Shown in pieces: positions 43,144-51,644 of a stretch of 64,000 bases of DNA (positions are counted from its first letter, which is position 1; each line of letters starts with the position of its first letter). The notes beneath the pieces were generated by a model. The model saw nothing but the letters and a program-made list of their open reading frames with translations. It was not told the origin of the DNA and did no database searches. A program made the translations under genes and the position numbers. This stretch comes from Bauldia sp965232525 (lineage in GTDB: Bacteria > Pseudomonadota > Alphaproteobacteria > Rhizobiales > Kaistiaceae), in contig NZ_OZ246980.1 of assembly GCF_965232525.1 (NCBI RefSeq), positions 806,001 through 870,000 of the forward strand, written 5' to 3'.

Positions 43144-45711
43144 CTACAGCGTCCGGGCGATCTCCTCGACCCGGTAGCACTCGATCACGTCGCCGGCGCG
43201 CATGTCCTGATAGTTCTCGAACGCCATGCCGCATTCCTGTCCGGCCTGGACCTCACGCACTTCGTCCTTGAAGCGCTTGAGCGTCGAGAGCTTGCCCTCG
43301 TGGATGACCACGTCGTCGCGGATCAGGCGCACGCCCGAACCGCGCTCGACCACACCGTCGGTGACCCGGCAGCCGGCGACCTTGCCGACCTTGGAGATGT
43401 TGAAGATCTCCAAAATCTCGGCGTTGCCCAGCATCGTCTCGCGACGCTCCGGCGACAGCATGCCCGACATCGCCGCTTTGACGTCGTCGACCAGGTCGTA
43501 GATGACGTTGTAGTAGCGGATCTCGATGCCCTCGGCTTCCGCTGCGTTGCGGGCTTGCGCATTGGCCCGCACGTTGAAGCCGATGATCGCCGCGTTCGAG
43601 GTCGCCGCCAGCGTGACGTCCGACTCGGTGACGCCACCGACGCCGGCATGGATGACCTGTGCCATCACCTCGTCGGTGCCGAGCGCGGCAAGCGCCTGGG
43701 AAATCGCCTCGACGGAACCCTGAACGTCGCCCTTGATCACCAAGGGGAACACCTTCTGACCGGCGGTCTGAAGCTGGCTCATCATATCGGTCAGCGAGCC
43801 GCGCGATCCGGTCAGGCGGGCCTGCGCCTTCTCGCGCTTCTGGCGGGCGCGGTACTCGGTCACCTCGCGGGCGCGGGCTTCCGAATCGACCACCGCGAAC
43901 CGGTCGCCCGCCTCAGGCGCACCCTGGAAGCCCAGCACCTCGACCGGCATCGCCGGGTCCGCCTCGTCGACCGACTCGCCATGGTCGTCGACCAGCGCCC
44001 GCACCTTGCCCCATTCGGAGCCGGCGACCAGGATGTCACCGACATGGAGCGTGCCGCGCTGCACGAGCACGGTCGCCACCGGTCCACGGCCGCGGTCGAG
44101 CTTGGCCTCGACTACCGTACCCTCGGCCTCGCGATCGGGATTGGCCTTGAGCTCCAGCAGTTCGGCCTGCAGCAGCACCGTCTCAAGCAGCTTGTCGAGA
44201 TTGGTCTTCTCGGTCGCCGACACCTCGACGTCGAGCACCTCGCCACCCATCGATTCGACGAACACCTCATGCTGGAGGAGTTCGGTCCGGACCCGGTTCG
44301 GATCGGCGTCGGATTTATCGATCTTGTTGACGGCGACGATGATCGGCACCTCGGCGGCCTTGGCGTGATTGATCGCCTCGATGGTTTGCGGCATGACGCC
44401 GTCGTCGGCGGCCACCACCAGGATGACGATGTCGGTCACCTTGGCGCCCCGGGCGCGCATAGCGGTGAACGCCGCGTGGCCGGGGGTGTCGATGAAGGTG
44501 ATCTTCTGACCGCCCTGCTCGACCTGATAGGCGCCGATGTGCTGGGTGATGCCGCCGGCTTCGCCGGACACCACATTGGCCGCGCGAACCGCATCGAGCA
44601 GCGACGTCTTGCCGTGATCGACATGGCCCATGATGGTAACCACCGGCGGCCGTGGCCTGAGATCGCCATCGTCGTCGGCCGCCGTGAACAGGCCTTCCTC
44701 GACGTCCGATTCCGCCACGCGGCGCACCGTGTGACCCATCTCCTCGGCGATCAGCTGGGCGGTGTCGCCGTCGATCACGTCGTTGGCCTTGACCAGTTGC
44801 CCCTGCTTCATCAGGAGCTTGATCACCTCGACGACACGCTCCGCCATGCGGTTGGCGAGCTCCTGGATGGTGATCGTCTCCGGGATCACCACGTCGCGCA
44901 CCACCTTCTCGCGCGGCGTCTGCTCGTGAGACCGCGCCCGCTCGCGCTCGCGGCGGCGGCGGATCGAGGCGAGCGAACGCGCGCGCTCGGTATCGTCGAG
45001 CGCGTTCGAGAGCGTGAGTTTGCCGCGGCGGCGCTCCTCGGTCCGCTTGACCGGGCGCGGCTCCGCCGGCGGCTTGGTCTTGACCCGACCGCGCAGCGCA
45101 CCGGGCCGTTCGTCCTCGGCCTCGGTCTTACCGGTACGGCTGCGACCGGCCGGCTGCTCGGCCGCCGGCGGCGCGGGCTCTTCGCCCAGCCGGCGACGCG
45201 CGGTGTCCTCGGCCCGGGCGCGGGCGGCCTCTTCGGTCTTGCGGCGCTCGTCTTCCTCGGCCTGACGCCGTTCCGCTTCCTCGCGTTCCGAAGCCAGCTG
45301 CGCTTCCTCGGCGGCGCGGCGCTTGGCATCTTCCTCGGCGACGCGCCGTTCCTCGGCCTCGCGCACCTTGGCATCGGCCAGCGCCTTGGCCCGTGCGTCG
45401 ATCTCGTCGTCGGATAGCTGGCGAAGCACCAGACCGGCGGTCGGCTCATTGGCCGGCGCTTCGGCGACCGGCGCCTCGGCGACTACGGTCTCGGCCTCGA
45501 CGGGCGCCCGCGCCGGTGCGGGGGCTTCCGCCTTGGTCTCGGTCGGCATGACGATCCGACGCTTCTTGCGCTCGACCTGAACGGTGTTCGTCCGGCCATG
45601 CGAAAAGCTCTGCCGAACGGTATCGCGCTCGACATTGCCGCGCTTCAGCGTCAGCGTCTTTTTCGGGGCGACGGATATGGTCTTCTCGCCGCTATTTCTG
45701 GTCTCAGTCAT
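43144..45711 (-). CDS. infB: Translation initiation factor IF-2
   Basis: An 855-aa IF-2, the GTPase that brings fMet-tRNA to the 30S subunit and promotes subunit joining. A basic N-terminal module (KTLTLKRGNVERDTVRQSFS) is typical of alphaproteobacteria, then a long Glu/Ala/Arg-rich helix (about 70-250), IF2-N, and the G domain with G1 GHVDHGKTSLLD, G3 DTPGHAAF and G4 VNKIDK. C-terminal domains are complete. It lies six bases after the ylxR-like gene. Confidence 0.97.
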   Translation of the reverse strand: MTETRNSGEKTISVAPKKTLTLKRGNVERDTVRQSFSHGRTNTVQVERKKRRIVMPTETKAEAPAPARAPVEAETVVAEAPVAEAPANEPTAGLVLRQLSDDEIDARAKALADAKVREAEERRVAEEDAKRRAAEEAQLASEREEAERRQAEEDERRKTEEAARARAEDTARRRLGEEPAPPAAEQPAGRSRTGKTEAEDERPGALRGRVKTKPPAEPRPVKRTEERRRGKLTLSNALDDTERARSLASIRRRRERERARSHEQTPREKVVRDVVIPETITIQELANRMAERVVEVIKLLMKQGQLVKANDVIDGDTAQLIAEEMGHTVRRVAESDVEEGLFTAADDDGDLRPRPPVVTIMGHVDHGKTSLLDAVRAANVVSGEAGGITQHIGAYQVEQGGQKITFIDTPGHAAFTAMRARGAKVTDIVILVVAADDGVMPQTIEAINHAKAAEVPIIVAVNKIDKSDADPNRVRTELLQHEVFVESMGGEVLDVEVSATEKTNLDKLLETVLLQAELLELKANPDREAEGTVVEAKLDRGRGPVATVLVQRGTLHVGDILVAGSEWGKVRALVDDHGESVDEADPAMPVEVLGFQGAPEAGDRFAVVDSEARAREVTEYRARQKREKAQARLTGSRGSLTDMMSQLQTAGQKVFPLVIKGDVQGSVEAISQALAALGTDEVMAQVIHAGVGGVTESDVTLAATSNAAIIGFNVRANAQARNAAEAEGIEIRYYNVIYDLVDDVKAAMSGMLSPERRETMLGNAEILEIFNISKVGKVAGCRVTDGVVERGSGVRLIRDDVVIHEGKLSTLKRFKDEVREVQAGQECGMAFENYQDMRAGDVIECYRVEEIARTL

Positions 45712-45717
45712 TGAATC

Positions 45718-46383
45718 CTATTGTCCCGCGGACACCTTGCCTGGATCGGCCGCCATGCGACCGGGTTCCCCAACACCCTTATCCTCGCCGACATAGCCGA
45801 CGAGGCTTCGGACACACCGCAGCGCATTGGCGCCCGCCGATCCGGCAAGCAACGCAGCATGTATCACATGTGTCCGGCCGAATGCCAAACTCAATTCCTC
45901 TTCCGTAAACGTTTGCACGACCGCCACCTCCCCGGCCGCATCCCCGTAAGCGCGTCGGGTCGCCGCGGCGACCTTGGAAACGCCATCCTCGCCGGCTTCC
46001 GCCGCGTGGATCACGGCGATCGCCTGTCGCTGCCCAAGCGCGCCTTCGACCTTGCCGAATCCGGTCACCGCTTCGCCAGCCTTGCGCGCCATCGACAGCG
46101 CCGCGATCGCCGCCCGGCGAAGGGTCCGTCCGACCTGATCGGCGAGATCGGATCGGGCCGTCGCCCGATCGCCAAGGCCGCGCCGGAACATCTGCTTGCG
46201 CGCCGCGCGATCCACGTGCGCTGCATCAGCGGTGACCCAAACGCCGCGCCCCGGCAAGCGCCGGCGAAGGTCGGCGACCACGCCGCCATCCGGGTCGGCG
46301 ACGAACCGGATAAGCCCGTCGACCGGACGTGTCTGCCGCGTCACGATGCAGGTGCGTTCGCTTGGCTCTCCGCGCCGCGGCAT
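45718..46383 (-). CDS. YlxR-like RNA-binding protein with L7Ae-type C-terminal domain
   Basis: A 221-aa protein. The N-terminal YlxR/DUF448 domain has ERTCIVTRQTRPVDGLIRFVADPDG and GRGVWVTAD; the C-terminal half (ALSMARKAGEAVTGFGKVEGAL) resembles the L7Ae/L30e/YlxQ-type RNA-binding fold. Fused forms are usual in alphaproteobacteria; elsewhere ylxR and ylxQ are separate genes. It lies between nusA and infB, as expected for this operon. Confidence 0.9.
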   Translation of the reverse strand: MPRRGEPSERTCIVTRQTRPVDGLIRFVADPDGGVVADLRRRLPGRGVWVTADAAHVDRAARKQMFRRGLGDRATARSDLADQVGRTLRRAAIAALSMARKAGEAVTGFGKVEGALGQRQAIAVIHAAEAGEDGVSKVAAATRRAYGDAAGEVAVVQTFTEEELSLAFGRTHVIHAALLAGSAGANALRCVRSLVGYVGEDKGVGEPGRMAADPGKVSAGQ

Positions 46384-46395
46384 GGTGTCCGTCTG

Positions 46396-48018
46396 TTACC
46401 CCTCGACCGTGGCGCCCTCGGCCTCTTCCGCGGCCGCGGCTTCCGCCGCCTCAGCTTCGGCCTGCAGATCGGCTTCGGTCACCCAGCCGGCCTTGATCCG
46501 CGCCTGCATGATCATGGCTTCCGCTTCGGCGCGCGAGATATCGAAGCCGTCGAGTGCGCCGGGATAGCGGGTCGCCTCGCCATCCTTGCGTTCCACCCAG
46601 CCGACCAGATCGTCGGGCACGCATCCGGCAAAGTCTTCCATCGTCTTGATGTCCGCCTTGCCCAGCGCGACGAGCGCCGCGGTGTTGATCCCGTCGACCT
46701 CTCGGAGGGCGTCTTCGACACCGAGTGCCTTGCGTTCCGTGTCCTGCTCGGCTTCGACGGCCGCCAGGTGTTCGCGCGCCCGGTTCTGCAGCTCGACCGC
46801 CGTATCCTCGTCGAAGCCCTCGATCGAGGCGATCTCGGCCAGCTCGACAAAGGCGATTTCCGAAACCGACACGAAACCTTCCGAGGCCAGGAGCTGGCCG
46901 ACCATCTCGTCGACGTCCAGCGCTTCGATGAACAGCGCGCTGCGATCCATGAATTCCTTCTGACGCCGCTCCGATTCCTCCTGCTCGGTGAGGATGTCGA
47001 TGTCCCAGCCAGTGAGCTGGGACGCGAGTCGCACGTTCTGGCCGCGGCGGCCGATCGCCAGCGAGAGCTGGTCATCGGGAACCACCACTTCGATCCGCTC
47101 GGCATCTTCGTCGAGCACCACCTTGGCGACCTCGGCCGGCTGCAGCGCGTTAACGATGAAGGTGGCCGCGTCCTGGGACCACGGGATGATGTCGATCTTC
47201 TCGCCCTGCAGTTCGTTCACCACCGCCTGGACGCGGCTGCCGCGCATGCCGACGCAGGCGCCGACCGGGTCGATGGAAGAATCCCGCGAGATCACCGCGA
47301 TCTTGGCGCGGCTGCCCGGATCGCGAGCGACCGACTTCACCTCGATGATGCCGTCGTAAATCTCCGGCACCTCCTGAGCAAACAGCTTGGACATGAACTG
47401 CGGATGGGTCCGCGACATGAATATCTGCGGCCCGCGCTGTTCGCGGCGCACGTCGTAGATGTAGGCCCGTACCCGGTCGCCGTAGCGGAAGTTCTCGCGC
47501 GGAATCAGCTCGTCGCGGCGGACGATCGCTTCGCCGCGGCCGAGATCGACGATGACGTTGCCGTATTCGACCCGCTTGACCTGACCGTTAACGATCTCGC
47601 TGATACGGTCCTTGAACTCCTCGTACTGCCGGTCACGTTCGGCTTCACGCACCTTCTGAACGATCACCTGCTTGGCCGACTGGGCGGCGATCCGGCCGAA
47701 GTCCATGGGCGGCAGCGGCTCGGCGATGAAGTCGCCGACCTGCGCCGCCGGGTTCCGGTGGCGGGCGTCCTCGATCAGGATATCGGTGGCCGGGTTCTCG
47801 ATCTCCTCGACCACTTTCAGGAGGCGCTGCAGCTTGATCTCGCCGGTCTTGGCGTTGATCTCGGCCCGCACGTCGGTTTCCGATCCATAGCGCGACCGCG
47901 CCGCCTTCTGGATCGCGTCCTCCATCGCGTCGACCACGATGGTGCGGTCGATCGCCTTTTCGCGCGCGACCGCGTCGGCGATCTGCAGCAACTCAAGCCG
48001 ATTGGCACTGACGGCCAT
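46396..48018 (-). CDS. nusA: Transcription termination/antitermination factor NusA
   Basis: A 540-aa NusA. The N-terminal RNAP-binding domain (LELLQIADAVAREKAIDR), S1 domain, and two KH domains (the KIAVISRDSSIDPVGACVGMRGSR region) are followed by the alphaproteobacterial C-terminal helix-hairpin-helix repeats. It affects pausing, termination and antitermination. It stands 15 bases downstream of rimP and leads into ylxR and infB. Confidence 0.97.
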   Translation of the reverse strand: MAVSANRLELLQIADAVAREKAIDRTIVVDAMEDAIQKAARSRYGSETDVRAEINAKTGEIKLQRLLKVVEEIENPATDILIEDARHRNPAAQVGDFIAEPLPPMDFGRIAAQSAKQVIVQKVREAERDRQYEEFKDRISEIVNGQVKRVEYGNVIVDLGRGEAIVRRDELIPRENFRYGDRVRAYIYDVRREQRGPQIFMSRTHPQFMSKLFAQEVPEIYDGIIEVKSVARDPGSRAKIAVISRDSSIDPVGACVGMRGSRVQAVVNELQGEKIDIIPWSQDAATFIVNALQPAEVAKVVLDEDAERIEVVVPDDQLSLAIGRRGQNVRLASQLTGWDIDILTEQEESERRQKEFMDRSALFIEALDVDEMVGQLLASEGFVSVSEIAFVELAEIASIEGFDEDTAVELQNRAREHLAAVEAEQDTERKALGVEDALREVDGINTAALVALGKADIKTMEDFAGCVPDDLVGWVERKDGEATRYPGALDGFDISRAEAEAMIMQARIKAGWVTEADLQAEAEAAEAAAAEEAEGATVEG

Positions 48019-48033
48019 GGTGTCTCTCCGTTG

Positions 48034-48624
48034 TCAATGCGGCGACGCCGGCCCGGCGTCGGTCGAAGGGTGAGGTTCGTCGCCGGGCGGTTGATTGCCC
48101 AGCGAATCGCGAATGAGATCGTCGGTCAGCACGAGCTTGGCGTCCTCGATATCGGCGAATGGCAGCATCACCGAGGTCTCGCCGTTAAACGGCGCGGTCA
48201 GCTCCAGCCGGGTGCCGTCGTCTTCGACGCCGGCGAGCGTGCCGCGAAATCGTTTGCGGCCCTCCATCGGACGGCTCAGTTCGAGCTTGGCGACATGCCC
48301 CGCCCAGCGGGCGAAGTCCCCACGGCGCACCAACGGCCGGTCGATCCCCGGCGAGGATATTTCGAGGTGATAGGCTCGATCGATCGGGTCCTCGACATCG
48401 AGCGCCGGCGAGACGTCCCGCGACAGGCGCTCGCAATCATCTACGGTCATCGTGCCATCCGGCCGCTCGGCCATGATCTGCAGGGTCGTCCCGTTCATCG
48501 CCGACAGCTTGACGCGCACCAGCCGGTAGCCGAGGTCGGCGACCGTCGGTTCGACGATATGGGCGATACGGGCCTCGAGCCCGGTCTCGGTGATGACCCG
48601 CGGCTCGTCGTGTTGTTCTACCAA
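48034..48624 (-). CDS. rimP: Ribosome maturation factor RimP
   Basis: A 196-aa RimP needed for 30S assembly. DLGYRLVRVKLS, TVDDCERLSRDVSPALDVEDPI and YHLEISSPGIDRPLVRRGDF are hallmark segments; the C-terminal SH3-like domain is followed by a short disordered tail. It opens the rimP-nusA-ylxR-infB operon and is separated from trmB upstream by a terminator. Confidence 0.96.
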   Translation of the reverse strand: MVEQHDEPRVITETGLEARIAHIVEPTVADLGYRLVRVKLSAMNGTTLQIMAERPDGTMTVDDCERLSRDVSPALDVEDPIDRAYHLEISSPGIDRPLVRRGDFARWAGHVAKLELSRPMEGRKRFRGTLAGVEDDGTRLELTAPFNGETSVMLPFADIEDAKLVLTDDLIRDSLGNQPPGDEPHPSTDAGPASPH

Positions 48625-48655
48625 GCCAACTCCTCTGTCGATCGGCCTTGAGGTG

Positions 48656-48687
48656 TAAAAAAAGAGCGGGTCCGGCCGGGCCCACTC
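48656..48687 (-). terminator. Terminator between trmB and rimP
   Basis: On the minus strand a GAG(T)GGG.CCGG-type stem folds on CCGG.CCC(G)CTC (48664-48687) and is followed by seven T (48663-48657). It ends the metK-trmB transcript just before rimP. Confidence 0.8.
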
Positions 48688-48776
48688 TCCAACGAAACCG
48701 ATCGTTTGAGATGACGTCGTGGATATAGTCCCGGTTTATCGCGAACGCAAGGCCGTTGACCGTCCAACGGTGCGTG

Positions 48777-49457
48777 TCACCGTCGCTCGAAGGTCAGGTA
48801 AGTCGGGACGCGACCAGCGGCTATCGCCTTGGCCTCGTAGCGCGTTCCCGGCCAATCGGCATAGGGCAGCCGCCAGTCGTCGGCGGTCTCCGCAAGCCAG
48901 ACAAAATCGGAGCGGGCGCGCAGATGGCGGAGCGTCCAGGTGACGTAGGCGCTGCTGTCGCTGGCGAAGCGAAAGCGGCCGCCGTGGATCAGAACGCGCG
49001 CCACACGGTCGAGGTTCTCCGGCTTGACGAACCGACGCTTCCAGTGGCGGCGCTTCGGCCACGGATCGGGGTAGAAAAGATCGACCCCGGCAATCGAGTC
49101 GGGCGGCAGCCAGTCGAGCAGGTCGGCGGCATCGTCGTCGAACAGGCGGACATTGCGGAGCCCGGCATCGTCGATCGCCGTCACCGCGTTGGCCAGCCCC
49201 GCGACGAACGGCTCGACACCGATGAAGCCGGTACCGGGTTCCCGCGTCGCGGCACCGACAAGGTGCTCGCCGCCGCCGAAGCCGATTTCGACCCGCACGG
49301 TGTCTACCGGAACCGAGAAAAGGTCGGTCAACGGCTCGGGTGGCGGGACATCGAGATCGACTGCAAGCCCCGGATAGACCGCCTCCATCAGCCCGGCTCG
49401 CAGTGGCGACAGCGGTTTGCCCTTGCGTCGTCCGAACAGACTGCTTCGTCGCTGCAT
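48777..49457 (-). CDS. trmB: tRNA (guanine(46)-N7)-methyltransferase
   Basis: A 226-aa SAM-dependent methyltransferase. The SAM-binding VRVEIGFGGGEHLVGAA motif and the family's DLFYPDPWPKRRHWKRRFV signature are clear. Start is the ATG at 49457 (MQRRSSLFGRRKGKPLS); the frame open to 50603 runs antiphase through metK. It follows metK by 38 bases, so both probably share a transcript. Confidence 0.96.
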   Translation of the reverse strand: MQRRSSLFGRRKGKPLSPLRAGLMEAVYPGLAVDLDVPPPEPLTDLFSVPVDTVRVEIGFGGGEHLVGAATREPGTGFIGVEPFVAGLANAVTAIDDAGLRNVRLFDDDAADLLDWLPPDSIAGVDLFYPDPWPKRRHWKRRFVKPENLDRVARVLIHGGRFRFASDSSAYVTWTLRHLRARSDFVWLAETADDWRLPYADWPGTRYEAKAIAAGRVPTYLTFERR

Positions 49458-49495
49458 CGTGCCGACCCCTCCCCATGGGCCGACCGGCAGGCCGG

Positions 49496-50665
49496 CTAGC
49501 GGATCGCGGCGCTCAGATCGTCGACCAGGTCGACCCGTTCCCAGGAGAACCCGCCGTCGTCCTCGGGCGGTCGGCCGAAATGGCCGTAGGCGGCGGTCCG
49601 CGCGTAGATCGGCTTGTTGAGACCGAGATGGTGGCGGATGCCGCGTGGGGTCAGGTCCATGACCTCGGCCAGCGCCCGCTCGATCGACTCCTCGTCGACC
49701 TTGCCGGTGCCGTGGAGGTTGACATAGATCGACAGCGGCTTGGCGAGACCGATGGCATAAGACAGCTGGATCGTGCAGCGGTCGGCGAGGCCCGCCGACA
49801 CCACATTCTTGGCCAGGTACCGGGCGGCATAAGCAGCCGACCGGTCGACCTTGGTCGGATCCTTGCCCGAGAAGGCACCGCCGCCATGGGGCGCCGCCCC
49901 GCCATAGGTATCGACGATGATCTTGCGTCCGGTCAGGCCGCAGTCGCCGTCCGGTCCGCCGATCACGAACTTGCCGGTCGGGTTTACGTGCCAGTCGGTG
50001 GTGCCGTTGATCCATTCGGTCGGCAGCGCCTCGCGGACATAGGGCTCGACGATGCCGCGCACGTCGTCGGACGTCAGTGACTCGTCGAGATGCTGGGTCG
50101 AGACGACGATCGACGTCGCCTTGACCGGCTTGCCGTCCGCATAAGCGACGGTGACCTGGCTCTTGGAGTCGGGGCCAAGCACCGGTTCCGCTCCGGACCG
50201 CCGGGCCTCGGCCATCAGCTTGAGAATGCGGTGGGCGTAGAAGATCGGCGCCGGCATCAGTTCCGGCGTTTCGCGGCAGGCATAGCCGAACATGATGCCC
50301 TGGTCGCCCGCGCCTTCGTCCTTGTTGCCGCTGGCGTCGACCCCTTGCGCGATATCGGCCGACTGATCGTGCAGCAGGTTCTCGACATCGGCGTTCTGCC
50401 AGTGGAACCCTTCCTGCTCGTAGCCGATGTCGCGGATCGCCTGGCGGGCGAGTTGGGGAACATCCTCGAACACCGCCTGCGGGCCCCGGACTTCGCCGGC
50501 AATGACGATCCGGTTGGTGGTCGTCAGCGTCTCGCAGGCGACGCGGGCTTCGGGCTCGGCTGCGAGGTAGGCGTCGACAATCGAGTCGGAAATACGGTCG
50601 CACACCTTGTCGGGGTGGCCTTCGGAAACGGATTCACTGGTAAACAGATAGGAAGAGCGCGGCAA
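49496..50665 (-). CDS. metK: S-adenosylmethionine synthetase
   Basis: A 389-aa MetK making SAM from methionine and ATP. Family motifs: FTSESVSEGHPDKVCDRISD, DQGIMFGYACRETPELMPAPI, GGGAFSGKDPTKVDRSAAYA. I choose the TTG at 50665 (read as Met-Pro-Arg-Ser-Ser-Tyr) because it has AAGGGG seven bases upstream and gives the usual family N-terminus; the frame extends to 50749 without homology. Repeat copy B starts 115 bases upstream. I could not recognise a SAM or SAM/SAH riboswitch in that leader. Confidence 0.96.
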   Translation of the reverse strand: MPRSSYLFTSESVSEGHPDKVCDRISDSIVDAYLAAEPEARVACETLTTTNRIVIAGEVRGPQAVFEDVPQLARQAIRDIGYEQEGFHWQNADVENLLHDQSADIAQGVDASGNKDEGAGDQGIMFGYACRETPELMPAPIFYAHRILKLMAEARRSGAEPVLGPDSKSQVTVAYADGKPVKATSIVVSTQHLDESLTSDDVRGIVEPYVREALPTEWINGTTDWHVNPTGKFVIGGPDGDCGLTGRKIIVDTYGGAAPHGGGAFSGKDPTKVDRSAAYAARYLAKNVVSAGLADRCTIQLSYAIGLAKPLSIYVNLHGTGKVDEESIERALAEVMDLTPRGIRHHLGLNKPIYARTAAYGHFGRPPEDDGGFSWERVDLVDDLSAAIR

Positions 50666-50780
50666 AGACGTGGCCCCTTCGGCTTGGAATTGGAAGGCCG
50701 GCGATCGGCCCGGCGGGTAAACGCGCGACGTTCTACGCAGCCGGGCCAACGCCGGTCAACCGTTTCCACCACACAATGCG

Positions 50781-50950
50781 CTAGTGGAACGAATTTGACA
50801 TTTGAGTCCCATTTGCTGCGAGACTCTCGCTCAAATGTCAAATTCAGACGTTCCACTAGAGATCATAAACTTACCAGTGGTTCCTGTGACTCCGACATTT
50901 GCGCGAACGGGTGTTGCAGGGGGCAGCAAATGTCGGAGTCGAACCACTAG
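50781..50950. repeat. Two-hairpin palindromic element, full copy B
   Basis: A 170-bp copy of the element at 25817. Hairpin 1 (50781-50859) has perfect inner arms GAATTTGACATTTGAG/CTCAAATGTCAAATTC, outer arms CTAGTGGAAC/GTTCCACTAG and bulge agac; hairpin 2 (50874-50950) has perfect 15-bp inner arms and one mismatch in the outer arm (CCAGTGG). By hand alignment the hairpins differ from copy A at 16 of 156 positions, mostly in loops and bulges. It lies between the XRE regulator gene and metK. Confidence 0.9.
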
Positions 50951-51033
50951 CGCGGCCGGACCGGGTCCGGCCCAAACGGGCCATCGATGTGGATCAGGTG
51001 CGTTCGGGGCGGCGCCCCGGAACACGAGGAGGG

Positions 51034-51447
51034 TTACTCAGTGTCGTCCTTGCCGGCGACAGCGCGGACAAGATCGATGATCTTTCGTCGAACCTTGGCG
51101 TCTTTGACACTGACGAACGCCTTGTTGAGCTGGATGCCTTCGGCGCTCGACAGGAAGTCGACAACGAAGCTTGCGGACTGCGGCTCGGCCATCCCCGTCG
51201 GCGCGGGGTCCGCACCGGGTGCGTCTTCGAAGAAGAACGAGATCGGCACGTTCAATACGCGGGCGATATTCTGCAACCGGCTGGCGCCGATGCGATTGGT
51301 GCCCTTTTCATACTTCTGGATCTGCTGGAACGTGATGCCGAGGGCGTCGCCGAGTTTTTCCTGGCTCATGCCAAGCATCATGCGGCGAAGACGGACACGG
51401 CTACCGACATGAATGTCGATGGGGTTGGGTTGTTTCTTGTTGGCCAT
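51034..51447 (-). CDS. XRE-family helix-turn-helix regulator (PraR/PhrR-like)
   Basis: A 137-aa DNA-binding protein. The helix-turn-helix lies at about residues 18-70 (RLRRMMLGMSQEKLGDALGI, QQIQKYEKGTNRIGASRL), followed by a variable part and a conserved C-terminal helix region (VRRKIIDLVRAVAG). In rhizobia the homologue at this position between lnt and metK is PraR/PhrR, a repressor linked to attachment, quorum sensing and acid response. A 21-bp palindrome upstream may be its own operator. Confidence 0.9.
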   Translation of the reverse strand: MANKKQPNPIDIHVGSRVRLRRMMLGMSQEKLGDALGITFQQIQKYEKGTNRIGASRLQNIARVLNVPISFFFEDAPGADPAPTGMAEPQSASFVVDFLSSAEGIQLNKAFVSVKDAKVRRKIIDLVRAVAGKDDTE

Positions 51448-51558
51448 GAGGCCCCTCTGTTTTAGCTGCCGTTACAACGGCTCTTTTGATGTCTGCGGAA
51501 AACTCCGCGGTGAAAACTAGTGGGTGAATACCCTTGTTCCGGAAAGTGAAATACGGCG

Positions 51559-51579
51559 GTTCATACGATAAATATGAAC
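51559..51579. promoter_or_regulatory. 21-bp palindrome upstream of the XRE regulator
   Basis: GTTCATA and TATGAAC, a perfect 7-bp dyad around seven bases, lies 112 bases before the regulator's ATG, within a less GC-rich 197-bp gap. A minus-strand TTGACA (51648-51643) overlaps the lnt stop. Autoregulation by the XRE protein is a reasonable guess. Confidence 0.45.
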
Positions 51580-51644
51580 ACCGACATCTCTTCCCCCGGA
51601 TTTGTCGGACTTAGGGCGGGTAGAGCATACGCCAACCGTTTCTG

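Noticed and set aside
43117..48651. Very long plus-strand frames (766 and 976 aa)
   Set aside because: They are antisense to infB, and to ylxR, nusA and rimP, with the skewed composition of shadow frames.
48777..50603. 608-aa fused frame
   Set aside because: Only its last 226 residues are TrmB; the rest is an Arg/Pro-rich antiphase reading of metK.
50666..51033. SAM-sensing riboswitch upstream of metK
   Set aside because: No recognisable SAM-II, SAM-V or SAM/SAH core pattern; the structure there is repeat copy B.
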